DNA of 5,413 nt, taken from NCBI GenBank assembly GCA_023300205.1, contig JALZVD010000307.1, positions 1 to 5,413 of the forward strand. Direction: 5' to 3'. The DNA is from Akkermansiaceae bacterium. Lineage in GTDB: Bacteria > Verrucomicrobiota > Verrucomicrobiia > Verrucomicrobiales > Akkermansiaceae. Within the stretch, counting starts at the first letter, position 1, and the number at the start of each line of letters is the position of its first letter. The position numbers and the translations under genes were made by a program. Shown piece after piece: positions 1 to 5,413 of this stretch. Below the pieces are notes generated by a model. It had not been told where the DNA came from. It did not search any database and worked only from the letters and a program-made list of their open reading frames with translations.

Positions 1-1066
1 CCTCGGTGAGCGGTCGGGAAGAAGTAAAGACGACCTCCACCGCATTTCCCGTCTGGCTCAGGCTATCCTGCACACACCACGCGGCGCCGCTGGAAATGAT
101 GCTATCGGCAAAGTCATAACTCTCAGGTCGGTTCCATGCCGCGCCATGTCCGTGCCCCATCCCCGGAACCAGTGAGACCATGCGCGGACCACTCGCTCCG
201 TGATAGGTGTAAGCTTGGTTATCCATCGGAAAGTGAAAGTCCCCCGGCCAAGAATACCAGAGAGTAGGCATCGTGGCATTGGCGATCCTGACCATGGGAT
301 CCCAGACCTCACGATAGAGGGTATTGTTTCCAAGGTTATCCCCGTAGAGATTCTGAGCATCGTAAAGGTGACCACATCCGTAGGTAGGCACTGCGAAGGC
401 ATAGCGCGAATCAATCCCGATCACGGTGCTCGTGATGATCCCTCCCCACGACACGCCCATAATGCCGACCTTTGTTGAATCAACTTCCGGAAGAGCGCGG
501 ATCAAGGAATTCGCGAGGATGGTATTGGCCACTGAGTGATACATCCACTGATCAGTCAGGGGCGCTGCTGAATCGCCATAAATCCCCGTTCTCGCCGGAC
601 CGGCCATGGCATGCCTTAACCATTGTCCAGCAGACTGCCCCGCATCTTGCTGAGTTTGCGTTGCTACAACGTCAGTCTGCCCCTCTAGCCCCATAGAGAT
701 CGCGGCGTAGCCACGTTCGTTCCACTTCTCCACCCAGGTTTTAAAAGAGGTCCCGCCACCTCCATGGACAAGCACAACCGCTGGCACCGGATTTGAGGCG
801 CTCGCTCCCGCAGGGATTCCGACCCAAGCATGAGCTCGAGTGGGGTTCCCCTCGAAGTCGAGGCCGTCATAATAAATCACCTTGAGGTCACCGGCCGCGA
901 TCGTTGCCGCGGTGCCCGGCGTGGTGTCATCCGTGAAAATCGCAGGGCTGGTCGTTAAGTCACCCAGAGCTGTGACTGTCTCAAGATCATCGCCACGCGC
1001 CGCGCTTGGAATCAAAAGTCCCAGAAACAAGGCAGACAGTTGGCGTCGGGAGAAAAAAGAAGGCAT
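1..1066 (-). CDS. Secreted alpha/beta hydrolase, acetyl xylan esterase / dienelactone hydrolase type (3'-partial)
   Basis: The minus-strand frame stays open for 355 codons from the ATG at 1066-1064 to the left edge, so the C-terminus is missing. Residues 1-25 are an export signal with a twin-arginine-like SRRQLS stretch before a hydrophobic run, so Tat export is possible; the second hydrophobic position after RR is Ser, so this is weak. The mature part has the alpha/beta-hydrolase landmarks in order: oxyanion-hole strand VLVHGGGG (98-105), nucleophile elbow GVSWGG with Ser206, a likely catalytic Asp276 in the GDFHFPMD segment, and a His pair in GMGHGHG (305 and 307), one of which should complete the triad. 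The segment after the elbow (AVPTYGCG, 225-232) is typical of acetyl xylan esterase-like hydrolases of Verrucomicrobiota and Planctomycetota. Residues about 340-355 look like the start of a C-terminal beta domain. The enzyme probably hydrolyses esters, perhaps acetyl groups on polysaccharide, outside the cytoplasm; the substrate is not readable. No close Shine-Dalgarno is seen (nearest AGAGG lies 17 bases upstream of the ATG). It is divergent from the PEP-CTERM gene and preceded by motif copy A. Confidence 0.88.
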   Translation of the reverse strand, partial: MPSFFSRRQLSALFLGLLIPSAARGDDLETVTALGDLTTSPAIFTDDTTPGTAATIAAGDLKVIYYDGLDFEGNPTRAHAWVGIPAGASASNPVPAVVLVHGGGGTSFKTWVEKWNERGYAAISMGLEGQTDVVATQTQQDAGQSAGQWLRHAMAGPARTGIYGDSAAPLTDQWMYHSVANTILANSLIRALPEVDSTKVGIMGVSWGGIITSTVIGIDSRYAFAVPTYGCGHLYDAQNLYGDNLGNNTLYREVWDPMVRIANATMPTLWYSWPGDFHFPMDNQAYTYHGASGPRMVSLVPGMGHGHGAAWNRPESYDFADSIISSGAAWCVQDSLSQTGNAVEVVFTSSRPLTE

Positions 1067-1101
1067 CAAGGAGTAAAGAATAACCTCTGACCGGCTCTCG
1101 T

Positions 1102-1116
1102 CTATCGTGTGTTTAC
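1102..1116 (-). promoter_or_regulatory. Shared 15-base upstream motif, copy A (esterase gene)
   Basis: Read on the minus strand this is GTAAACACACGATAG. It differs from copy C at one position in 15. It lies 35 bases upstream of the esterase ATG and points toward that gene. The ACGATA part is a plausible -10-like element, which would put the transcript start near 1095. No conserved -35 hexamer can be found across the copies, and this copy lacks the upstream A/T tract seen at the other two. A regulator operator is the alternative reading. Confidence 0.6.
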
Positions 1117-1157
1117 CCCCTTGGGAACTCGCACCTCACCAAAACACCAACAGTGAG

Positions 1158-1166
1158 AAAAATTTT
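1158..1166 (+). promoter_or_regulatory. A/T tract upstream of motif copy B (possible UP-like element)
   Basis: An AAAAATTTT run ends 21 bases before motif copy B. If the ACGATG of the motif is the -10 hexamer, the run falls at about -50 to -42, where the RNA polymerase alpha subunit contacts UP elements. The same arrangement recurs at copy C, but short A/T runs are common by chance. Confidence 0.3.
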
Positions 1167-1187
1167 ACTATCAACATTATCCCTCAT

Positions 1188-1202
1188 GTGAATACACGAT
1201 GG
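1188..1202 (+). promoter_or_regulatory. Shared 15-base upstream motif, copy B (PEP-CTERM gene)
   Basis: The sequence is GTGAATACACGATGG, matching copy C at 13 of 15 positions. It lies 57 bases upstream of the PEP-CTERM gene ATG at 1260 and faces away from copy A, so the 193-base divergent region holds one outward-facing copy for each gene. If it is a -10 region, the transcript would start near 1208 and the leader would be about 50 bases. Confidence 0.58.
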
Positions 1203-1241
1203 AGGAAGAGTTGCTCTCCAAACCTTCTTGGACTTATCCTT

Positions 1242-1246
1242 AGGAG
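1242..1246 (+). promoter_or_regulatory. Candidate ribosome binding site of the PEP-CTERM gene
   Basis: AGGAG lies 13 bases before the ATG at 1260, a little further than the usual 5-10. It supports 1260 as the start over the upstream in-frame GTG at 1107, which would lie upstream of motif copy B and add 51 residues before the signal peptide. It is the only Shine-Dalgarno-like site near any of the four starts in the window. Confidence 0.5.
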
Positions 1247-1259
1247 TCACGCTACTGCT

Positions 1260-2033
1260 ATGAAACTTTCCTTCGCTCTTGTCTCTCTCCTATCAGCTTC
1301 GTCACTTCACGGAGCTACCATTTTTGCCATTACTACTCCTGCGACTTGGGAGACCGCCTCCCATTGGACCGGTGGAGCGGTCAGTGGAGTGATTCCCGGA
1401 ACGACAACGGGACAAGTAGATGTTGCGGGTGTAAACAACGCAAGATCGCTCACTCTGAATTCCGATGCGGCAGGCGCAGGGTCGATCTCGCGGATGAATG
1501 TCGCAAACCAGAATCCTGGAACCGGAACCTCCTTCTTCACCATGACTTCTGCTGCGTCCCTGAGCACCCCTAGTTTTAATATTGGAGGGAATGGATCAGC
1601 TGGTGATTTCACCTATAACGATGGAGCAAGCCTCACCGTCACCAACACTTTGTTGATGGGAAGAAACACTCTGCACAATGGAACAGATGCACCAGCAAGT
1701 AGCTCGGTAACGATTGCCTTGGGAGTCGGTGGCCTATCCAATCCCATTTCAACCGGCACTCTGAATTTGCGCCAAGTCTTAGCAGGACACATTCTCAACA
1801 TCGATGCCAGCTCCTACACCGGCGGAGCAGCCGACATCGACCTCATCACATTCACGACTCATAATGGCGGAGATTTCGACACCGTGAATATCACCGGTCT
1901 GGACCCCACTCTCGCCAGCTCGGTTATTTATGACGCCGATAGCGTCACGCTGAGCCTTACGGCAGTCCCAGAGCCTTCCTCCTTGGCTCTTCTCGCCCTT
2001 GGAAGCCTTGGCCTCATTCGCCGCCGTCGGTAG
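1260..2033 (+). CDS. PEP-CTERM sorting domain surface protein with beta-rich body
   Basis: This is a 257-residue secreted protein starting at the ATG at 1260, with a signal peptide at residues 1-19 (MKLSFALVSLLSASSLHGA). The mature N-terminus (TATWETASHWTGG-like, 27-39) resembles the opening of autotransporter-associated beta-strand proteins. The body (60-176) is rich in Ser, Thr, Gly and Asn, suggesting a beta-solenoid. Residues 177-234 form a module shared with the downstream protein. The C-terminus is a classic PEP-CTERM signal: VPEPSS (236-241), a short hydrophobic helix (242-253) and terminal RRRR (254-257). By family knowledge, exosortase recognises this signal, removes it and delivers the protein to the cell surface or extracellular matrix; no exosortase gene is in the window. 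The gene ends in tandem in-frame stops (TAG TAA) and is followed by a terminator, so it is probably monocistronic. There are no enzymatic motifs; the role is likely structural or matrix-associated. Confidence 0.9.
   Translation: MKLSFALVSLLSASSLHGATIFAITTPATWETASHWTGGAVSGVIPGTTTGQVDVAGVNNARSLTLNSDAAGAGSISRMNVANQNPGTGTSFFTMTSAASLSTPSFNIGGNGSAGDFTYNDGASLTVTNTLLMGRNTLHNGTDAPASSSVTIALGVGGLSNPISTGTLNLRQVLAGHILNIDASSYTGGAADIDLITFTTHNGGDFDTVNITGLDPTLASSVIYDADSVTLSLTAVPEPSSLALLALGSLGLIRRRR
1788..1961 (+). repeat. C-terminal beta module of the PEP-CTERM protein (shared with the downstream gene)
   Basis: Residues 177-234 carry the pattern ID-x-S-x-Y-x-GG-x-A followed about 20 residues later by VNITGL and then a D-A-D-S-V-T-L-S-L strand. 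The same ordered pattern occurs at residues 296-357 of the protein encoded at 2211-3704. The match is protein-level homology, not a DNA repeat; nucleotide identity is limited to short patches. Confidence 0.6.
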
Positions 2034-2054
2034 TAACGCCGCTCTCCAATTTCC

Positions 2055-2089
2055 AAAAGCACTACGGAACTCCACCGAGGTGCTTTTTT
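2055..2089 (+). terminator. Rho-independent terminator after the PEP-CTERM gene
   Basis: AAAAGCAC at 2055-2062 pairs with GTGCTTTT at 2080-2087, with a short inner CGG/CCG pairing. The descending arm runs into a TTTTTT tract at 2084-2089. It starts 21 bases after the TAG stop and lies before motif copy C, so it separates the PEP-CTERM transcript from the next unit. Confidence 0.8.
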
Positions 2090-2108
2090 ATGACTCGAAT
2101 AGGTGACC

Positions 2109-2120
2109 TTTTTAAAAAAA
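2109..2120 (+). promoter_or_regulatory. A/T tract upstream of motif copy C (possible UP-like element)
   Basis: A T5A7 run ends 22 bases before motif copy C, nearly the same spacing as the A/T tract before copy B. With ACGATA as the -10 element it would cover about -54 to -43, the UP-element position. It lies downstream of the terminator and is not part of that hairpin. Confidence 0.35.
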
Positions 2121-2142
2121 CCCGTCCTTCCGGCTTCGTGGG

Positions 2143-2157
2143 GTGAACACACGATAG
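2143..2157 (+). promoter_or_regulatory. Shared 15-base upstream motif, copy C (solenoid / lamin-tail operon)
   Basis: The sequence is GTGAACACACGATAG, 53 bases upstream of the ATG at 2211 and facing it. It differs from copy A only at the third base and from copy B at two bases. It sits between the terminator of the previous gene and the next start codon, where the promoter for 2211 onward is expected. A transcript start near 2163 is predicted if ACGATA is the -10 element. Confidence 0.62.
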
Positions 2158-2210
2158 CCAAAGTAGAGCCCGTTCGCTACCATCGTAAAACACTCGACCT
2201 TTTTATTTTC

Positions 2211-3704
2211 ATGTCTGCTACCCCGTCACCTCACTTCGCTGCGCTTGCGGCTCTCCTCGGCTTTTCATTTACTCATCTGGCTTCGGGTCAGGTCGTGACT
2301 CCTACCTCAGTAGGGAATTCCACGGCCAATTGGCTGCAGGACTGGACTGGCGGAACGGGAGTGGAAGGAGCCTTTACCATGCTTCCCCAAGCTGGAGATG
2401 GCACCGTCATCATTAATCAGGCCCGGATCATTCAAGTGGACTCTGTCGTCACGACGGCGGCACCCGTCGTCGTCATTCAGAATACGATCGAGGGCGCGTT
2501 CCCAACGGCTTTTCTAGAAATTAACACCGGCGGTTCGATTACGATGGAGCAGATCTTCGTGTCACAGAATGTGGATGCTGGAATGCTCACGATCCAAGGC
2601 GGCACGCTCAATGTTGGATCCGGTGGACTCTACGTGGAAGAAAATGGCGTAGTGAATGTCACAAGCGGTGATTTAAACAGCGAGAAAGCCCTCTTCCTGC
2701 GAGGAGGTGACTTTAACTTAACTGGGGGCACCGTCACTCTCACCGATCCCACACCAGGCGGCACAACATTTGATGTCATGGGCAGCGGGACGACCGGTTC
2801 GCTTAATATCATCGGTGGAGACTTCATCGTGGCTGGGGCGACTGCTGCTCAAGACACTATCCAATTCCGCGGGGAGATCAATATCAGCGGCGGAACCTTT
2901 AGTGCTGTGGGCGGACAAGCGTTCGGGAATGGCGCAAGCAACACCACTTTCAATATCATTGGCGATGAGGGCACCATTAATATCGATCGTTTCAACAATG
3001 CTGTCGCTGGGCGCCTTACCAAATTCAATTTTATCTTCGATGAGTCGGGCGTCAGTTCGATTGCTCAAGGCAGTGCTTCTTACATCTCGCTGGGGAGCAC
3101 TGAAGTCACCATCGATGGCTCGGATTACAACGGGGGTCCGGCTGTTTTTGAGCTCTTCGACTACAATAATTTCGTTGCGGTCTGCCCAAATGTCACCATC
3201 ACCGGGCTTGGCACGGAAGGAGTGAATTACACCTTCACTCAAAGTATCGACGATAACAATTTCACCCTCACCATTCTCACGGACCGGAGTGCTTCTTACA
3301 ATGGATGGGTGGCTGGATTTCCCGATCTCATAGATCCCGACCCTACGCTTGATCCAGATGGCGACGGCCTGACGACTGGAGTGGAATTCGTGCTCGGTGG
3401 GAATCCGGCTGCTGGCGTGGACACGCTCTTGGCGCCGGTTGCTACGAACACTGGGACGACTCTCGAGTTCGAGTTCCGCCGCAGCGACATCGCAAATGGC
3501 GACAGCAACACGAGAATCGAGCCTGAGTATAGCAATGACCTCCTCGACTGGACGACAGCTGAGGATAATGATGATGGTGTCACCTTCGTCGTCACTGATG
3601 ATTTTTACGAAGCGGGAATCGATCGAGTCGTGGTGAGCCTCCCGATAAGCTTGGCGACAGAGGGTGCTCTTTATGCGAGACTGACAGTGAGGATAGCACC
3701 TTAA
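2211..3704 (+). CDS. Secreted beta-solenoid protein with DxDxDG calcium-type loop and C-terminal beta domain
   Basis: This is a 497-residue protein. The ATG at 2211 is chosen over an in-frame GTG at 2103 because it gives a clean signal peptide (residues 1-26, ending LASG before Gln27) and the GTG lies upstream of the promoter motif. Residues 35-50 (TANWLQDWTGG) mark a start like that of autotransporter beta-strand proteins. Residues 100-260 contain many short GGTLNV / GGDFNL / GGTVTL / GGDFIV / GGTFSA turns typical of a right-handed beta-solenoid. Residues 296-357 match the module of the preceding PEP-CTERM protein. Residues 381-399 form a thrombospondin-3-like loop (DPDGDGLTTGVE, with Asp381, 383 and 385 and Glu392 as likely Ca2+ ligands). 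The last 85 residues look like the small beta domain that ends many verrucomicrobial secreted proteins (FRRSD...YSNDLLDWTT...LYARLTV). There is no PEP-CTERM tail and no catalytic motif. The role is likely extracellular and structural or adhesive. No Shine-Dalgarno is seen; the leader just before the ATG is T-rich. Confidence 0.88.
   Translation: MSATPSPHFAALAALLGFSFTHLASGQVVTPTSVGNSTANWLQDWTGGTGVEGAFTMLPQAGDGTVIINQARIIQVDSVVTTAAPVVVIQNTIEGAFPTAFLEINTGGSITMEQIFVSQNVDAGMLTIQGGTLNVGSGGLYVEENGVVNVTSGDLNSEKALFLRGGDFNLTGGTVTLTDPTPGGTTFDVMGSGTTGSLNIIGGDFIVAGATAAQDTIQFRGEINISGGTFSAVGGQAFGNGASNTTFNIIGDEGTINIDRFNNAVAGRLTKFNFIFDESGVSSIAQGSASYISLGSTEVTIDGSDYNGGPAVFELFDYNNFVAVCPNVTITGLGTEGVNYTFTQSIDDNNFTLTILTDRSASYNGWVAGFPDLIDPDPTLDPDGDGLTTGVEFVLGGNPAAGVDTLLAPVATNTGTTLEFEFRRSDIANGDSNTRIEPEYSNDLLDWTTAEDNDDGVTFVVTDDFYEAGIDRVVVSLPISLATEGALYARLTVRIAP
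3096..3281 (+). repeat. C-terminal beta module of the solenoid protein (shared with the upstream gene)
   Basis: Residues 296-357 show ID-x-S-x-Y-x-GG-x-A, then VTITGL, then a DDNNFTLTIL strand, in the same order and near-equal spacing as residues 177-234 of the PEP-CTERM protein. In that protein the module is followed directly by the sorting signal; here it is followed by the calcium-type loop and terminal beta domain. Confidence 0.6.
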
Positions 3705-3722
3705 CTTCTGCTCATTGACCCC

Positions 3723-5413
3723 ATGTCTCCGAAAGATCTTCTTCTTCCTTTTACTCTCACCTTTCTACTGAGTCCGGTGGTCTTGGCTGGGCCAATCCTC
3801 TCTGAACTCCTTGCTGATAACGAATCTGGACTGGAAGATGAAGATGGTGACTTCGAGGACTGGATTGAGATTTACAATCCCTCGGCGACTGCGACAGACC
3901 TTAGCGGATGGCATTTGTCCGATGATTCCACCAATCTTTTGAAGTGGACTTTCCCTGCTGGTTCTTCGATTCCCGCGGGCGGATATCTTGTCGTCTTTGC
4001 CTCGAGTAAAGACCGCGGAATCGCAGGGGAGACCTTGCACACGAATTTTAAACTCGATGCCGATGGGGAGCAGCTCTCTCTTAGTGAGCCGGGTGGCATC
4101 TTGACCTCGACTCTGGCCTATCCGACTCTTGGGGAAGATGTCTCCTTTGGAGTTGGTTATCAAGATCACGTAAGCCTTATCACTCCCGCTTCTCTATCGA
4201 AGCTTCTTGTTCCTACCGACAATTCTTTGGGGGGAACATGGCGAGGTCTCAGTTTCGATGACTCCGCATGGAGCAGTGCCACCACCGCAATCGGCTACGA
4301 TGACGGTAGCCCAGATGGAAGCGGCACCGGTCCTTTAGGATTCTGGGATTTTAATGACGCAAGCTTATCGACAGTGGCCCCTGATGCTAGCGGTAACGGA
4401 CACCCCGGCACGATCACGGCCGCCACTTTCACCTCAGATCAAGGAGGACACAGTGGCCAACCCGGCGACCGCGCGATGGACTTTGGGACCAACGGAAATA
4501 GCGCTACGGTTAAGATCGCAGGCGCGGCTGATGGCTTTCTCGATGACACAACCATCAACGACGCCATCACCATCAGCCTCTGGACCTTCGGCGGCTCTGA
4601 ACTACCCGAAAAAAATAGCGCCTTCGCCGCCGCCACAAATTCAAATGGTGGAGGACAAGTCGCGCAATCCCATCTTCCTTGGTCAAATGGCACCATCTTT
4701 TGGGACACCGCAGGGTGTTGCGATACCAGCGAAACTCGCATCTCTAAAAACGAACCCAACGAGGACAACTACAAGGGCCAATGGAATCACTATCTCTTTA
4801 TCAAAGACGGCTCCCGTAAAGAAATTTGGCAAAACGGCACCCTCTTTCAATCCGGAACCAACTCCCTTTCCCTCACCCCCATTCGAGGATTCTGGATCGG
4901 CAGTGCGACCAATGGCGGGAATAGTTTCCCCGGACTGATCGATGACTTCGCGATCTGGGGCACTGCTCTCAGCCCGCAGGAGATCACCGCAATCGCCGCC
5001 GGTGCTTCGCCCCTCGCGCCATTAAGTTTCGAGGAAGAGACAACGACTGATCTCTTGTCAGAAATGCAAGGCGTCTCAGCGAGCGCTTTCCTCCGAGTTC
5101 CCTTCGAGTTGACTTCCCCTGATGATATCGACCGCCTCACCGTCCGCTTAAAATACGATGACGGCGTCGTTGTTTTCTTAAATGGCACCGAAGTGGCCCG
5201 ACGCAACGCGCCCGAAAATCTCGATCCCGCGAGTGCCGGCGCGACAGCGAACCGCAGCAAGATCGAATCTCTCACCGATGAACTCATAGACATCAGTGAC
5301 TTCAGCGACCTTCTTCAAACTGGGACCAATGTCCTCGCCTTTCATGGTCTCAATGACAGCGCCACGGGTTCAGATTTTTTCCTGAGCGCCACGCTTGAGA
5401 GTGCCGAAGAATT
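3723..5413 (+). CDS. Secreted lamin-tail / LamG domain protein, probably CotH-kinase type (3'-partial)
   Basis: The frame is open for 563 codons from the ATG at 3723 to the right edge, so the C-terminus is missing. Residues 1-23 are a signal peptide (hydrophobic 5-21, ending LAG). Residues 24-145 form a lamin-tail (LTD) domain: ILSELLADN, an acidic loop, DWIEIYNPS, LSGWHLSDD, WTFPAG, IPAGGYLVVFAS and LDADGEQLSL. Residues 160-200 (LVPTDNSLGGTWRGLSFDD...AIGYDD) look like the first half of a beta-jelly-roll whose second half resumes at about 435-560 (LSFEEE...FLRVPFEL...LKYDDGVVVFLNGTEVARR...NVLAFHGLN). Between them, residues 206-430 form a LamG/concanavalin-like domain (GFWDFND, DASGNGHPG, AITISLW, QWNHYLFI, IDDFAIWGTALSPQEI) with a vicinal Cys332-Cys333 pair. 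In Verrucomicrobiota and Planctomycetota the LTD plus jelly-roll arrangement commonly precedes a CotH kinase domain, so one may lie beyond the edge; this is inference. The gene starts 18 bases after the previous stop, in the same frame, with no Shine-Dalgarno, suggesting co-transcription and perhaps translational coupling. Confidence 0.87.
   Translation, partial: MSPKDLLLPFTLTFLLSPVVLAGPILSELLADNESGLEDEDGDFEDWIEIYNPSATATDLSGWHLSDDSTNLLKWTFPAGSSIPAGGYLVVFASSKDRGIAGETLHTNFKLDADGEQLSLSEPGGILTSTLAYPTLGEDVSFGVGYQDHVSLITPASLSKLLVPTDNSLGGTWRGLSFDDSAWSSATTAIGYDDGSPDGSGTGPLGFWDFNDASLSTVAPDASGNGHPGTITAATFTSDQGGHSGQPGDRAMDFGTNGNSATVKIAGAADGFLDDTTINDAITISLWTFGGSELPEKNSAFAAATNSNGGGQVAQSHLPWSNGTIFWDTAGCCDTSETRISKNEPNEDNYKGQWNHYLFIKDGSRKEIWQNGTLFQSGTNSLSLTPIRGFWIGSATNGGNSFPGLIDDFAIWGTALSPQEITAIAAGASPLAPLSFEEETTTDLLSEMQGVSASAFLRVPFELTSPDDIDRLTVRLKYDDGVVVFLNGTEVARRNAPENLDPASAGATANRSKIESLTDELIDISDFSDLLQTGTNVLAFHGLNDSATGSDFFLSATLESAEE

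Noticed and set aside
310..317. CACGATAG on the plus strand, matching the core of the shared motif
   Set aside because: It lies inside the esterase coding region, lacks the GTGAA part and precedes no gene on that strand; an 8-base match is expected by chance.
1107..1259. GTG at 1107 as the start of the PEP-CTERM gene (51 extra residues)
   Set aside because: It overlaps motif copy A and lies upstream of copy B, and would put a non-hydrophobic stretch before the signal peptide at 1260.
2103..2210. GTG at 2103 as the start of the solenoid gene (36 extra residues)
   Set aside because: It would place the start upstream of motif copy C and bury the signal peptide internally; the ATG at 2211 gives a normal export signal.
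2718..3242. Open frame of 174 codons on the minus strand
   Set aside because: It lies wholly inside the solenoid gene, whose own frame has a signal peptide, repeats and a domain end. The minus frame gives no recognisable motif or export signal and has no promoter-like motif.
4354..4938. Open frame of 194 codons on the plus strand in another frame
   Set aside because: It overlaps the LamG part of the lamin-tail gene; its product is a low-complexity Pro/Ser/Thr sequence that reads like an off-frame shadow of Gly/Thr-rich coding DNA.
4321..5413. Apparent shift to more C-ending codons in the second half of the lamin-tail gene, as a sign that the LamG part was acquired
   Set aside because: The C-ending preference continues into the domain after LamG and was judged only by eye, so it does not mark the LamG boundaries.
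1..5413. A defence, toxin-antitoxin, phage or CRISPR system
   Set aside because: No nuclease, polymerase, transposase or small toxin motifs, and no repeat-spacer pattern, were found; all genes encode exported proteins.

Overview
The window most resembles a chromosomal segment of a Verrucomicrobiota bacterium (Verrucomicrobiae-like). This rests on its gene content, not on any marker gene. The content is a PEP-CTERM surface protein, a beta-solenoid secreted protein ending in a DxDxDG calcium-type loop plus a small C-terminal beta domain, a lamin-tail/LamG protein of the type that usually carries a CotH kinase domain, and a secreted alpha/beta hydrolase. No RNA genes, mobile elements, CRISPR arrays or phage genes are visible.

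Layout. (1) Positions 1-1066, minus strand: an exported alpha/beta-hydrolase esterase (acetyl xylan esterase / dienelactone hydrolase type), whose C-terminus runs off the left edge. (2) Positions 1067-1259: a 193-base divergent intergenic region with one copy of a 15-base motif facing each way. (3) Positions 1260-2033, plus: a 257-residue PEP-CTERM protein followed by a hairpin-plus-T-tract terminator. (4) Positions 2034-2210: the terminator, an A/T tract and a third copy of the motif. (5) Positions 2211-3704, plus: a 497-residue secreted beta-solenoid protein. (6) Positions 3723-5413, plus: a lamin-tail protein with a LamG domain that appears inserted inside another domain; it runs off the right edge. 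Genes 5 and 6 are 18 bases apart and probably co-transcribed. No gene-free stretch exceeds 300 bases.

All four products carry export signals, so the locus specifies envelope or extracellular proteins. The most notable feature is the 15-base motif GTgAAcACACGATaG (12 of 15 positions invariant across three copies). It lies once upstream of each of the three transcription units, in the direction of transcription, 35-57 bases before the start codon. Two copies also have an A/T tract 21-22 bases upstream. The best explanation is a shared promoter (-10-like element with UP-like tract) or a shared regulator site, which would make the esterase, the PEP-CTERM protein and the solenoid/lamin-tail operon one small regulon. 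The window does not show which sigma factor or regulator reads it.

The PEP-CTERM protein and the solenoid protein also share a C-terminal beta module followed by different terminal segments. No defence system, toxin-antitoxin pair or biosynthetic cluster is present.
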